Part shown: piece by piece, positions 53,001 through 62,837 of the stretch
How the letters are laid out: each line of letters starts with the position of its first letter
Position numbering within the stretch: the first letter of the stretch is position 1
NCBI GenBank assembly: GCA_964030785.1
Contig: OZ034968.1
Location: 29,744,186-29,808,185, forward strand
Direction of reading: 5' to 3'
DNA from: Siderastrea siderea
Lineage: Eukaryota; Cnidaria; Anthozoa; Scleractinia; Rhizangiidae
DNA length: 64,000 bases
Program-made: the position numbers and the translations under genes
The notes under the pieces: generated by a model
Databases searched by the model: none
Told to the model about the DNA's origin: nothing
The model's input: only the letters and a program-made list of their open reading frames with translations

Positions 53001-56000
53001 ATTTGTTTCGCGTTTCTGATTGGTTTATTGCGTTTTTGTGCCCGTAATGATTGGTCAGTTAAATTGCTTTGGCTCAGCGTAGTACCCAGGCGTTCTCTTC
53101 TTGCTCGCTCAACTTTGCGCGAAATTTCGTGACGTCACCGAATGGCATACTGCGAGACTCCGGGCAACTCATTCGGTGACGTCATGCCGTTTGAGGTTTC
53201 GCGCCAAGTCGAGTGAGCAGGAGGAGAGCGCCTGGGTGCTAGGCTGACTTTGGTTTTGGTTTTACGACACACAGTTGAACAACGTTCTTTAGGTTCCGTG
53301 GAATATTATTTAAAATTGCAGACCTTTTAGAGCATAGGCTCTCATCATTCTGTTTTGTTTCAATTTTCACTTTCAAGGACAGCATATTGCAGACTGCTCT
53401 TGCTCAAGAAAGGCTTCGCTGGCAGAAAGAATTAGAGCTGGAAAGAAACAAAGCGGCCGAAGCAGCTGTGGCTATTGCTGAAGTGAAGTGGTTAGAAGAA
53501 GAAGAGAAGAAAATTTCTGAAGCAGTCCAACAAGCCTTGCAGGAAGTGAAAGATGTCTGGAAAGAGGAAAAACAACGGGAAATAGGTAAGCGATTACGTT
53601 TTTTTTGAGAAATCGTAAATTGGCAAAATGTCCATGGAACTACAGAGAAACACGCGATGGAAGCAAAGTAAAAACTAAGTTACCGGTCGACTGTTGCTTT
53701 TGTCTTTTCTTGAAGTTTGGGTTTAGTCAGTCTGTGTAGGAAGCGTTTCAGTCGGTTTTTGGAGCTTTGGTCGCCTTTATGCCGTGCCTCTTTTGATTGG
53801 AGCTCCTTTATCACCACAATTTATGTATTGAAGTCACTGAGTAAGAACGGCACATTTGATGTCGGTAAGTTTCTCCGACTTAGCAAGCATGACAACTTGC
53901 ACAAACAACCGTATATTTTGAGCAGTTACAACTGAGCGGAAAACGCTTTCATCATGCGGGAAAAGCAGGGGGAAAAATTGCTTCGTAAGATACCGCTTAG
54001 TTTTCAAATCATGTACAACTGTAAAGGCTAGACTTCTCCTGTGGAAGTTAACGCTGCTCCCTTGTGATCTTTGTGTTCAGCTATTGCGATGGAAAAGGCT
54101 CGACTTGACTGGGTTTCCAGAAAGAAAGACGAAGTGGACCTTGCCTTAGAATCCAGCAACTCTCAGCTTGTCAAGCAGTTTGAGGCACAAAAGAAAGAGG
54201 CAGTGGAGAAGGCCGTTGGCGAGGCGAGGGTGAGACGAATTCTTATTTGGGAAGTATGGGTTCACTAATCATATGCGTTTAAGTACAAATGAACCCTCGC
54301 TCATTTGTGAGGTTGTGTTATTTTTAAGGGATGGGGGAGGGAAGGAGGGGTGGGTTGGTTAATTTCCTTTTTTTAAGCATGAATCTTCTTTAGTATTTTC
54401 CCAACTCCCCGCCTCCCTCCTTTCCTTCCCTTAAAATAAAATTTTCCCGTTCCTTACATTCATTTACTGGTTGGGATAATGGCCCTGTTTAATGAAGCCC
54501 GTTTGTAATTAAGTGAACAAGTAGGTAAATGAAACAACAAACTAATAGTTAACTGAGGGAGGAAAAACAAAAACACATACCTGGTGACAACAACCATGAA
54601 ATAACAAAAAAGTTAGGCTGAACGTTCTCAAAATGTGACAACTGGGACTTTGCTCCCTCATTTAACAAAACTCTTGAAATTGTCATTAATGTAGATAAGT
54701 TTTAATGTTTTTCGTAGTTGCAATGGGAGAAGCGTTTGTCCGAGGAGAAACGTTCAGAATTAGAGTCTCTTCGAGAGGAGATCTTTAGGGAATTCGAGGA
54801 ACAGAAGAAAGCGGAAATCTTAGAAACCTTAGAAGAGGCGAAGGAGGCTTGGATGGAAGAAGCTGAGGAACAGAAGCGAGAAGAAGTCAATGAGGCCATG
54901 GCTTACCTCGAGTCCGAGTATGCCAAGAGCCTAGATGAGTTTAAACACAAGGAGCTGAGAGAGGCTCTTGAACAAGCGAGGAAGCAGTGGACCGCAGAGG
55001 AACTTGCACATCGTGAGGAGATTGTTAAGGTATAATAAATAGTTTTTAAAATGGTTCTTTTTTTAAATTAAACTGCAGGGTGTTCATGTACTGTTTAAAT
55101 CGAGAACCTGTTCAGTGTTGAGAAAATCTGGTACATAGAGGTGAAACAATCGAAGAAAGAGATCGGCGATCGCTTAATTTACTTGTGTTTGTGTCCGTCG
55201 TGTAGCACTGTCTAAATTTGGGGCGAGTTAACAGTTAAGGGGGCTTGGTTGAGGTGGGGGGGGGGGGGATGAAGGAAGCCGTACAGGCCAAGCAGTGATG
55301 AAGGAAAAAGAAAGAAAATCTACTGCGAGATAACATATTTTTAATTCTCATTCTCGGTTCTTGAATTCCTAGCTTTTTCTTTGGTTTACCGCACATAGGT
55401 CAGCAGCGACCGACCCTGTTTGGTCGCGTACAAATGTTTTCACCGCGAATCAAACGTTTTGTCGAAAATACACGGCAAACAAAACTCAGCAACTATTGCC
55501 AAAGTTAACATTTATTCCATTCGCACTTAATGATGTTAGGCGTTTAGAGCGGTTTTTAAATGAGTGTCGTAAAACCAAAACCATAGTAATTACTCTAGCC
55601 AATCACATCGGGAACAAAACACAAAATGAACCAACCAGAAATCGAAGCAATTTCAAGTAATTAGCGTTAAGCGCGGGAAAACGCGTGCGAGCAAGTCACG
55701 ATTGGTTTTGGTGTTACGTCTGATCGGTTGAGAAAGTGGTGCGAGCTTTTTTAACCAATCAGAGAGCACAGTAAAGCAAAACCAAAGCAAACACAACATT
55801 ACTCTCGATGCTCATTTGAAAACTGCTCTATACCCAACTGGTTATCTAACACTTCGTATCCAACGTGCACGTGTGGAATAATTGTTTATTAACCTTTGAA
55901 TTTGTGCGAGGACTTCCCACTTTGCACCAGCCTAGTGGCTGTGCACCTCTCCTTGTTTTTTGTTGTTATTATTGTTTTTAATGTATTTGTTAATGTTGAA

Positions 56001-57852
56001 TCCCCTGCAAAAAAATTGAAATGCCCTGACAAAAGATCGGTTTTAAACGCTTACAGGCTCGACTGTCAGCTGCGCGGGAAGACTGGCGCAGGGAGATGGC
56101 TCAATCCACCCAGGCGGAGATTGACCGGGCTTTGTCCACTGCTAGAGAGGCCTGGACAGCAAATCATGAAGATGAGGTGGAGGAGCGCGCAAGCCAGTTA
56201 GAGCAAAGCATAAGAGAAAAGCTGCAAGCGGAGTTTGATGAGGAGAAAAGGCAGCTTGTGGAAAACACACTGAGAGAAGCGGAGATAACGTTCAAAAATG
56301 AAAAGAGGAAATTTGAAGAAGAACAAAGGAAGGTGAATTTGTATTAGAATGTTAACATTAACGTAATAAAATAAAATAGTTTAAAGGAGTTACGTCATGG
56401 GTATTTACAAGGTTTTGGGTCACAATTGTACTTTCATTGTACACGAAATTCTCGTTGTCAGGCTAAAACATGAGAAGGTACCATGTAATTCTCTTAATGG
56501 GAAAACAAACCACCATCCATTTCCATTTCCATCCAACCATTACCATTCTAGCTATCCGCAACCAATCACACTTACTTGAAAATTCAGAAAACTAGTAGAG
56601 TAATTTTAAAGGGGCTTTGTCACGGCAGTCCATTAGTTTTGCTAATTACTTGCCCTTACTCGCTATGGAACTTAAAAATAGTGAAGAAATTACTTGTAAA
56701 TGACAAAATCACAGCTTCGTGACAAACAAATATGTCTTCCTAGATACACTTTGAAAAACTGTTATGCTAACAAGTTTTCAAAAACCCCAATTACAATCCA
56801 TTTTAATCTTCTTCAATTTTTCCCTTCCGTGCCTTCATTGGTATTTGCTGTGCCACTTACATGTATAATCCATGCTTCAATGTTTTCAGTGGTTATCTTT
56901 ATGCTTCTCTCGATTTGGTGGCTAGTTCCCAGTGGCTGGATTTGGCTTAATTTCGTGACACAGCTTCTTTAATAATTTAAACGAAACTGAACCATTACTT
57001 TTGAGTTTCCTTCGTCTCCAGTGAGTCTTTAAGCTTTTTAAAGTAATACTAAAAATGGCCCCTTAAGCCGCTTTAAACAAACCTATGTGCTAAATTGAAC
57101 CCCGCATAACAGCACCATGCGCTATAATCCGGTTGCCCTAGTTGACTGTCTTACTTCTTCGTTCAAACCAAAATAATTTACTAATTCAACCCACAGGCGA
57201 ATGAATCGTCACGTCTCCAGGGGCAGGATGAGAAAACTCGCTTGATGCAAGAACATCAGAACCAACTGAAACGTATGCGCAGTGAATACGACTCCAGACT
57301 TAAAGAACAACGTGCACAGATCGAGAAAGACCTGGGAACGAGGATGAACAGCGAGCTTGAGAAAGCACGGAACAGTTGGGAGAAAGAACAACAAGATGCA
57401 AGGTGACTCTATAAGACACCGTTTGGCCTCGCAATTGTATCTGACAAGTGTTAGCTGACTTTTTTTTTGTTATTTTCGCGTATTCCAGGATGTTGAGAAA
57501 GCGTATTTGAATTCAGTGTTATTCATACTTACCTTTTAAAAAGTATACTTTGTAAGAGACATTTCCGTTGAAAGAAGTATGCGACTTACATAGCTCTTCC
57601 ACAAGCAATGAGAATCCTTGTCGGTCTAGTACGAGACGAAAAGCTTGTTCAAAGATGACTTGTGCTTCTGAAAAATCTCCAGCAACAACATCCTTCTATC
57701 CCATTCTTTGACGACCAGGCCTTCCTTCTCCTGGTTGATTCCAGAATAGAAGTCTTTTGGGACAGTCTTGAAGGTGACATGCGTCTTCCGTTAGAGAGCA
57801 AGTAAAAATGGTTGACTCCTCTCGTACAACATACAATTTTTATCGTGTTTAA

Positions 57853-57913
<61 letters not shown>

Positions 57914-60900
57914 GATCATTTGTATCTATTTTGTAGACCATTTTTTGTTAAGGAATTACTGACAAGTATTGTTACTGGCATGTTTACAGGGTTCAGTTAG
58001 AGAATCAGTTGGAACAAAAAACAAGACAAGCTGTGGAAAGCGCCAGACTTCAGTGGGAGGCACAACAGCGACAGGAAACAAGCAAACAATGCGAAGACGC
58101 CGTAAAGCGGCAACAAGAGTTATGGGCAAACGAGAGACGAGAGAATCAGTCTGCGCTGGAGAGGCTGAAACGTGAACTAGCGACGGTGAGGAAAGAGTAC
58201 GGCGTAACCATAGAAAAGCTGAAAAGAGAACTGTCCCAAGAGAGAAAGAAAACGAGGTACAACCTTAAACGGCAAGACTCCAGAAGTGATGCTCCACAGG
58301 TAACTTGCACTACAACTTTTTTGCTTTGGCTTTTGCCACTGTGTTTGGTCCAGCTCTACGACTGGTTCATGAAACTTATGCCAATCAGCGCAAACAATCT
58401 GTTTTCTCAACCAATCAGGGGAAGGAGAAAACCGATCTTGATTATGTACGCTTTCTCTCGCTTGGCACCAACTAGGTGCTTTTGTTTCGAGTTCTTGTTG
58501 GTTATTGGCAATTATTAGATGAGTCGTATTGTTGTTTCTTTCAGCAGGCTGAAAATAGTTGTTCCTTTTGGTTTTTTTTTATTGGGCTGTATTTGTACAG
58601 CCACACGGTTTGATTTGGAAATCCAGCTTCCAGTTCTAATAATTTGTTTTTCCCCCTCGTAGACTGCGATGCAAGTGGAAAGCGGTAGTGACTCAAGTTT
58701 AAGCAGTATAGATCACGAGTCAGCCACACGTGGACTTCAGGAACTACGACAGCACTACTTGGACACTGTTGCCAAGATACGCGATGACGTACTTGATCAC
58801 GTGAACCAGACAAAGGCTCGTGCAGCCAAAAAGATCAGGTAAATACCGTTGCAGTTGAGTTAATGAGCTGATGACAAATAATTTGTTCGAAACATGAATT
58901 AAAATTCCCCAAAGAACACGATGTACATTCTGTTATTCGAATTCTTCTTTCGGGTTTGCACCAAACGAATCCGGCCTCCCCAAGACAAGCACATCGTTGT
59001 TGTAAAGTCGTTCTATTGTTAATCCAGGCTCCCCAATACGTGTGTCGTAGCAGTCTATCGAGTATGGTCGTGCGGTTGCTATCATTATCAGTCACTTCTA
59101 ATTGGCTATTTTGATTTGGGATCCTAAAATTCTCAGGTAGACACTAAGGTAACTTTCATGAGTGCTTCTTTTGATCTTTCTGACGTATCAGTGAATATTT
59201 TACCGCGGTGAAGTTACCTCAGTAAAGAGCAGTTAACGCAGATGTTTATTTTTACGGTGATTAAAGTGTTTTAATATATGGCAAGCAATTCTCCGGTCTA
59301 AGTCGAGTGTTCTGATTGGTTAGTTTTCGGTCGGGATTTTACAGTACGGACCATTACCATGGAAACAGTCCTTTTTGGATAATTTTTTTTTCACGCTCCC
59401 GCTCCCGCAAAATTCAAACTGCGAAAATGCAAGAAGATAGAAAAAAGGAAAGGTTTGGAGCTGGTACAAAACAAATGAACGAGGTAAACACGTCTGTTTA
59501 GAAAAAGTGCTCTTCAATTAACTTTACCGACTTTTTGATATAAACAAAAGATTCGCCGGCAGTGAATCAAAAATTAAAGCATGGCCAATGCTCTTCAGCA
59601 TGTGTGTGTTTGTTTTTTTGTACGGCTATAGACTGTAAGCTGTACAGAGCCGAGTAAATCGGCCAAGACTTAAACAATAATTATTAAAATTCAGCATTAA
59701 CAAAAGAGTACGTTTCTCACAAGAAAAAAAAATGAAAACTGCAAAACAACTAGCAAACGGCTTTCATCGGCAACTGTAAATCTAAAGGAAACGATCACGT
59801 TCTTGTCTAGTTTAATATTGGCCATCGCTTCAGTCAGCGCTTTCCACAAGAACAAATTAAAGCTACACGTACATGTATTACACTAACAGTGTACCTTGAT
59901 TCCTCAACGAGAATTTTGCTCTTGTAGTGGACATCCTTGAAAATAATTTTAGCTTGTTCACAATTCCGCTCTTGCTGTAGCTCGCGCTAAAAACAGCTTT
60001 GTTAGGTGCGACGAAAATTTGCTCTCAGCATCCACAAAGTCCTCCATAAAGCCACTGAAGCAAACAACTTGCAGTGTTTGATGGAGAGAGAATTTCCAGT
60101 GTCTGCTTTTTTTTTAAGTTCGAGTGTTCCTTTGTTCACATTACAGACTTCAGCTGCCACAATTTCCAGTTTGAGAAGCACGTTTGTGAGATTTTATCGC
60201 GGCCTTTTCATTATTGTTCTTTTTCCCGAGTTGTCTCCGCCCATAACGAAGAAGTATATTCAAATAAAACTATCTTGTGTTGTAGAGGACGACGAAAAAC
60301 TGACACATATAATAGAAGCAGAGCAGTTTTCATTCACGAACCACGCAAGTTTTTGCCGATCGACAGCAACGATCATCAAACTGATTCGAAAGCCAGTTAA
60401 AATCGCTGGCTTCTTTCCTTGACATCGCGCCGGAAATTGACTTGAATGAACTACCGGAAGTGTTGTTTCGTACGAAAAATGATGCCATATAATAAACTAC
60501 TTACTAACTTCACTTGCTCGGGACCGTACTGGGGAATATTGGCCTTCGGTCGTTTTTGTACGGACCGAGCGCAGCGAGGTCCGTACTGCCACGACCTCGG
60601 GCCAATATCCCCCAGTACGGCCCTCGCGTTCAGTTAGTAAGAGGTTATTACTTCGATAAAACGACCCATTGTAACTGCGGTTTCGACCACCTGACCTTGA
60701 GACATCGTCACTGACGCGAAAACGGTTTATCGTGGGAATAGTGTATGGTGTATATGACTCAAAGGTTTCGACTTTTGTTCGTTTCAGAGGTGAAGTGTTA
60801 AAAGAACGCCATTCCACGGCCAAGAAACTTCGTAAGTACTACCTCCAGTGCCTCAAGCAGCTTCTTGAAGAAGACCGCATAGCTTTGGAAGGAAATTTGT

Positions 60901-62837
60901 CACCTTCCAGTACTGAAGACAAGTTAAACAGGATGGCTGAAGCTTTAAGGACACTCAGTCCTGACAAGGAGGCCGCTGGTGAGTGTATAAATTCTCCTTT
61001 CCTATCCCTGTCCATTTCTTGTGACACTCGTGGGAAAAATATGTTGAGATATATATATTTTAGACTACGAGCAGTCTCTCTTTCCGCTCAGGGATAGTCT
61101 AGGGAAACGAGCGGGCGCGAACATCGCCAAAACGTGACGCACGTGTCGAGCGGCAGGCGATTTCGCGCTCACTCGCTTGTTTGTTTTCCTCGACTATCCC
61201 TGAGCGGAAAGAGAGACTGCTCGTAGTCTATATATATATATTTTTTATTATTTAATTCGGTTGACCACTCGCTTGACGGTGTTGATTGAAACCCCGACTA
61301 GCAACCGCGGCTACGTTGTTAAGTATTACGGACTCAGGGACTCAGTATAACGGTGGTAGATGCAAGACAGTTACTATATCATTTATTTATTGCGTCTAAA
61401 TTCTCCGTTATACAGTATCGTTACAATGGACCCCGTCAGTCTGGCTACCGCCGTATTAACGGCCAATTGATAAAAAGGGTTTTATTCATAACAAAATGAA
61501 GGCATGAGCTATTAAACGCCCATATAAAGTGGCGCTAGTTGGCAGTTAGCAATCTTAGAAAATCTCTCTTTCTGTTGTCCTTTTTGAGTAACTTGTGAGC
61601 TTTACCACCAGTCCTAACGTACGAAATTGCTAAGGTTACAGTGAGAGCGTTCTTTTATGTTAACACTAAGAATCGAGTTCATTGCTTTCGTAGATGGTCT
61701 CTCCCCATCCTGAGGTAACTTTTTAAAACAATTGGCCTTATGAACATGGTAAAAATTATCGAAAGTAATTGCCTCACGTAGGTAATCACTCAATTCCAGA
61801 CTTTGGAAGCACCCATAAAGAACAGTCACCGCCTTGGCTATTATTCCTACAGACAGGATGATGAAAAACTGCATCCATGTGCGGGGTATTTGCTATGCCC
61901 TCGCCAAATTTTCCCTGTTTCACTTGACTCCCATGCACCACACCACATCTGATCAAGGTAAATCACAAATCCCTTTATTAAAAGAATACTCACCTCCTTA
62001 GGACAGTCTCCTCACCAAGCGGAAGTCGACGATGACGCTCAGTCGCCTCGTTCTGGCGTATTTAAACTGCTACGCGCCTCAAGCGAGCCGGATTTCCGGG
62101 AATCTCCGTCACCGTCTACGGCAAGGATCCATGAGAGACCACGTGACAGCGGTCCTGATGGAGCGAGTGATACAGGACCAGTTACGGGAAAGGAAAGAGA
62201 ATTTACTCCTATTTTGGGACAGCGATTACCTGCAACGGCAAAGGATGGCTTTGACTGTATTCCGCCAAGCGGAAAACATTTTACGCCGGAGAGAGACTTT
62301 GGACATTTGCCATCTCATACAAGCTCCAAAGATGTGCCCCGGGAAACTAAAACTTACAGTCTATCGAGCCCTGTACTGAAACGTGTAGTGGTTAGTAATT
62401 CGGAGCAAAAGGAGAATGCTCCGGTGGTTTCAGCGGAGAAAGAAGGGCAAACAAATTACGTTATGCATGCTCCATCTGAGCGTGCTCTAAAGCAAAAACC
62501 GCTGACTTCTTATAAGAGAAGTGCTCCGTCACCAGCTTTCTCCGTCAAGTCTTATGAATCTGATCAGTACACTGAACTTCCGACGGTGATTCACGTATCT
62601 AGGAGAGACACAAGGGGATCTAAAGACAGTAACAGTAGCATGCCAACTCGCGCGCTAGGAGATCAGAATGTTGCGATTTCACCCATCAGTGCTCCCGTAT
62701 CCAACATGCGCAGTCGGCCATCTGCAGACAACAGATTAACCAAGCTGGTGTCACGTGACAAAAGATTGAACAGTTCTCCGAGTCTGCCTTCTAAACCGCG
62801 TGTTGATGTCAAGACAAAACATGTGCAGAAATCTTAA
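32637..62837 (+). CDS. CEP152: Centrosomal protein of 152 kDa (asterless orthologue), complete 27-exon model
   Basis: Exons: 32637-32675, 35857-35916, 36410-37403, 37865-38004, 39823-40023, 40491-40605, 41041-41132, 43634-43785, 44976-45159, 45393-45453, 46267-46322, 47216-47302, 47526-47569, 47694-47789, 48203-48338, 48921-49067, 50266-50499, 51417-51638, 53378-53585, 54081-54229, 54718-55029, 56057-56332, 57197-57402, 57990-58299, 58663-58838, 60788-60978, 62002-62837. Every junction is GT-AG and every phase agrees: 5724 nt, 1907 aa (human 1710). CEP152 is the pericentriolar scaffold that recruits PLK4 for centriole duplication and works with CEP63/CEP192. Diagnostic matches to the human protein as I recall it include the acidic N-terminus with LLDDDN, LNHQNALLK, SLTRAREQHESVV, VKMYESASRLGV, KECYVQLSEE and AKKLRKYYLQCLKQLL. 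The start is the first ATG, 375 bp from TMED7. Confidence 0.95.
34056..34202. mobile_element. 147-bp foldback element in CEP152 intron 1
   Basis: ATATTATTTGCCGGCC and its complement GGCCGGCAAATAATAT are the ends. The arms pair through GAGAAAAACTGTG to a GC-rich centre (GGCCCTCGG/CCTCGGGCC). It is nearly a complete hairpin. Confidence 0.85.
34969..35555. mobile_element. 587-bp long-hairpin MITE with TA flanks in CEP152 intron 1
   Basis: Ends CAGTTGAGCCAAG and CTTGACTG, both flanked by TA. Long inverted arms pair over more than 200 bp, for example CCATAGAA / TTCTATGG, TCAAATGAAGAATGAAAT / ATTTCATTCTTCATGTGA and GGGAATTTGACAGG / CCTGTCAAATTCC. Confidence 0.75.
37551..37611 (+). repeat. (AAT)n microsatellite
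   Basis: About 19 AAT units, with one CAAGT interruption, in CEP152 intron 3. Confidence 0.95.
38737..38875. mobile_element. ~139-bp palindromic MITE, GTTGACTCC...GATAACTCGAA family
   Basis: The ends AGTTGACTCCTGATAACTCG and TTACTGGGAGTCAAC are inverted. Repeated GGTTCGAGTTAT / GAGTTACTGAGGG motifs fill the inside. A second copy, split by another transposon, lies at 41390-43120. Confidence 0.75.
39193..39601. mobile_element. Diverged copy of the CAGGGGCACCC MITE
   Basis: Same family as 16381-16796. The right TIR TTGGGTGCCCCTG is intact, while the left has decayed to CAGGCATACCTAAC. It lies in CEP152 intron 4. Confidence 0.75.
39823..48338 (+). CDS. CEP152: CEP152 exons 5-15: central coiled coils
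   Basis: Residues 412-819, eleven short exons (44-201 bp), almost entirely heptad-like coiled coil. The block LVELSRSESLTRAREQHES in exon 5 is the best conserved. Exon 8 contains a non-coiled break with NLHKENWGTPK. Exons 12-15 carry the QMVAEFDEDKR and CLQLHEDAKNVLRDQL segments that precede the Trp-repeat region. Confidence 0.9.
41390..43120. mobile_element. GTTGACTC-family MITE interrupted by a 1.57-kb element
   Basis: The left end CAGTTGACTCTGGATAACTT (41390) and right end GAGTTACTGGGAGTCAACTG (ending 43120) are both flanked by TA. The two halves are separated by the TIR element at 41519-43088, inserted at an internal TA. The parent MITE is ~160 bp without the insert. Confidence 0.75.
41519..43088. 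mobile_element. 1.57-kb non-autonomous TIR element, copy 2 (inverted)
   Basis: The left end CAGTACCGCTCGAAAGTATT and right end AATACTTTCGAGCGGTACTG are flanked by TA at 41517-41518 and 43089-43090. The interior is highly similar to 29067-30656 but reversed, and its TIRs are less decayed. Confidence 0.85.
43947..44115. repeat. Cluster of GC palindromes (GCCCGGCTAGCCGGGC)
   Basis: Three palindromes, CAGCCCGGCTAGCCGGGCTG and variants, at 43947, 43997 and about 44091, in CEP152 intron 8. Flanking GATTACATG and CATGTAATC are inverted, which suggests a small MITE. Confidence 0.75.
45690..45775 (+). repeat. Tetranucleotide low complexity (CATC/CTGT/CTAT)
   Basis: A run of CCATCTGTCCATCAGTCCGT-type units next to the exon 10 donor side of CEP152 intron 10. 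Non-coding. Confidence 0.7.
45796..45946. mobile_element. 151-bp MITE, CTTACTTCGGGTAGAAGA ends
   Basis: A perfect 17-18-bp TIR pair, CTTACTTCGGGTAGAAGA and TCTTCTACCCGAAGTAAG. A second inner pair (TTTTGCAAAACAAT / ATTGTTTTGCAAA) lies inside. It is in CEP152 intron 10. Confidence 0.8.
45955..46230 (+). repeat. Polypyrimidine (C/T-rich) tract
   Basis: About 275 bp dominated by CCCTCC, CTTCC and TCTCC with few purines, just upstream of exon 11 of CEP152. The frames through it are low complexity, not genes. Confidence 0.8.
48921..58299 (+). CDS. CEP152: CEP152 exons 16-24: periodic A-R/K-x-x-W coiled-coil repeat region
   Basis: Residues 820-1507. The motif [AE]-[KRV]-x-x-W recurs eighteen times: KARDEW (exon 16), KARKEW, AARREW, EVRRIW (17), QAHADW, EAKEEW (18), QERLRW, AEVKW, EVKDVW (19), KARLDW (20), EARLQW (20/21), EAKEAW, QARKQW (21), AAREDW, TAREAW (22), KARNSW (23), SARLQW and RQQELW (24). 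Spacing is most often 22-24 residues. Human CEP152 has several such Trp positions in the same region, so the feature is ancestral but more regular here. Most of these exons start and end in phase 0. Confidence 0.9.
49902..50047 (+). repeat. (CAGT)n microsatellite, ~36 units
   Basis: A near-perfect 4-bp tandem repeat in CEP152 intron 16. Confidence 0.97.
52516..52853 (+). repeat. Minisatellite, ten copies of a 33/35-bp unit
   Basis: The unit is TCCTGTGGTGTTTTTAGTGT plus TTTCAATTGAGTA. The first three copies are 35 bp (an extra AG) and the next seven 33 bp. It lies in CEP152 intron 18. The 33-bp period makes long but meaningless 11-residue periodic frames on both strands. Confidence 0.95.
52868..53270. 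mobile_element. Repeat element with TTTGCTTTGGTTTTGC / GGTTTTACGACAC ends
   Basis: The ends match the ends of 55565-55791 in the opposite orientation. The element holds a nested foldback at 53084-53237. CEP152 intron 18, just after the minisatellite. Confidence 0.7.
53084..53237. mobile_element. Nested 154-bp foldback
   Basis: The ends ACCCAGGCG and CGCCTGGGT, with arms GTGACGTCACCGAATG / CATTCGGTGACGTCA, form a strong hairpin inserted within 52868-53270. Confidence 0.8.
55565..55791. mobile_element. Repeat element, GTGTCGTAAAACC / GCAAAACCAAAGC ends
   Basis: Shorter relative of 52868-53270 without the nested foldback, in CEP152 intron 21. It shares GCGGGAAAACGCG and CAAGTCACGATTGGTTTTGG with the other copy in complement. 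Confidence 0.65.
57853..57912 (+). repeat. (ATG)n microsatellite, ~20 units
   Basis: A perfect trinucleotide run in CEP152 intron 23. Confidence 0.97.
58663..62837 (+). CDS. CEP152: CEP152 exons 25-27: conserved C-terminal box and disordered tail
   Basis: Residues 1508-1907. Exons 25-26 contain GLQELRQHYLDTVAKIRDDV and AKKLRKYYLQCLKQLL, matching the human C-terminal segment that lies near the CEP63/CEP57-binding part. Exon 27 (836 bp) is a Ser/Pro/Arg-rich disordered tail ending DVKTKHVQKS-stop at 62837. The tail shows no clear similarity to the human one. Confidence 0.9.
60490..60650. mobile_element. 161-bp foldback in CEP152 intron 25
   Basis: The outer arms AATAAACTACTTACTAACT / AGTTAGTAAGAGGTTATT and the inner arms CCGTACTGGGGAATATTGGCC / GGCCAATATCCCCCAGTACGG-type pair around a CGGACCGAGCGCAGCGAGGT centre. 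Its structure is like that of the 34056-34202 element. Confidence 0.8.
61061..61230. mobile_element. 170-bp foldback, ACTACGAGCAGTCTCTCTTT family
   Basis: Perfect ~38-bp arms (TAGACTACGAGCAGTCTCTC and its complement ending 61230), flanked by AT dinucleotide runs. It sits in CEP152 intron 26, and a decayed relative is at 20983-21135. Confidence 0.9.

Noticed and set aside
60006..60422. 138-aa frame in CEP152 intron 25
   Set aside because: No recognisable domain; flanking CEP152 exons join in phase without it; likely repeat-derived.
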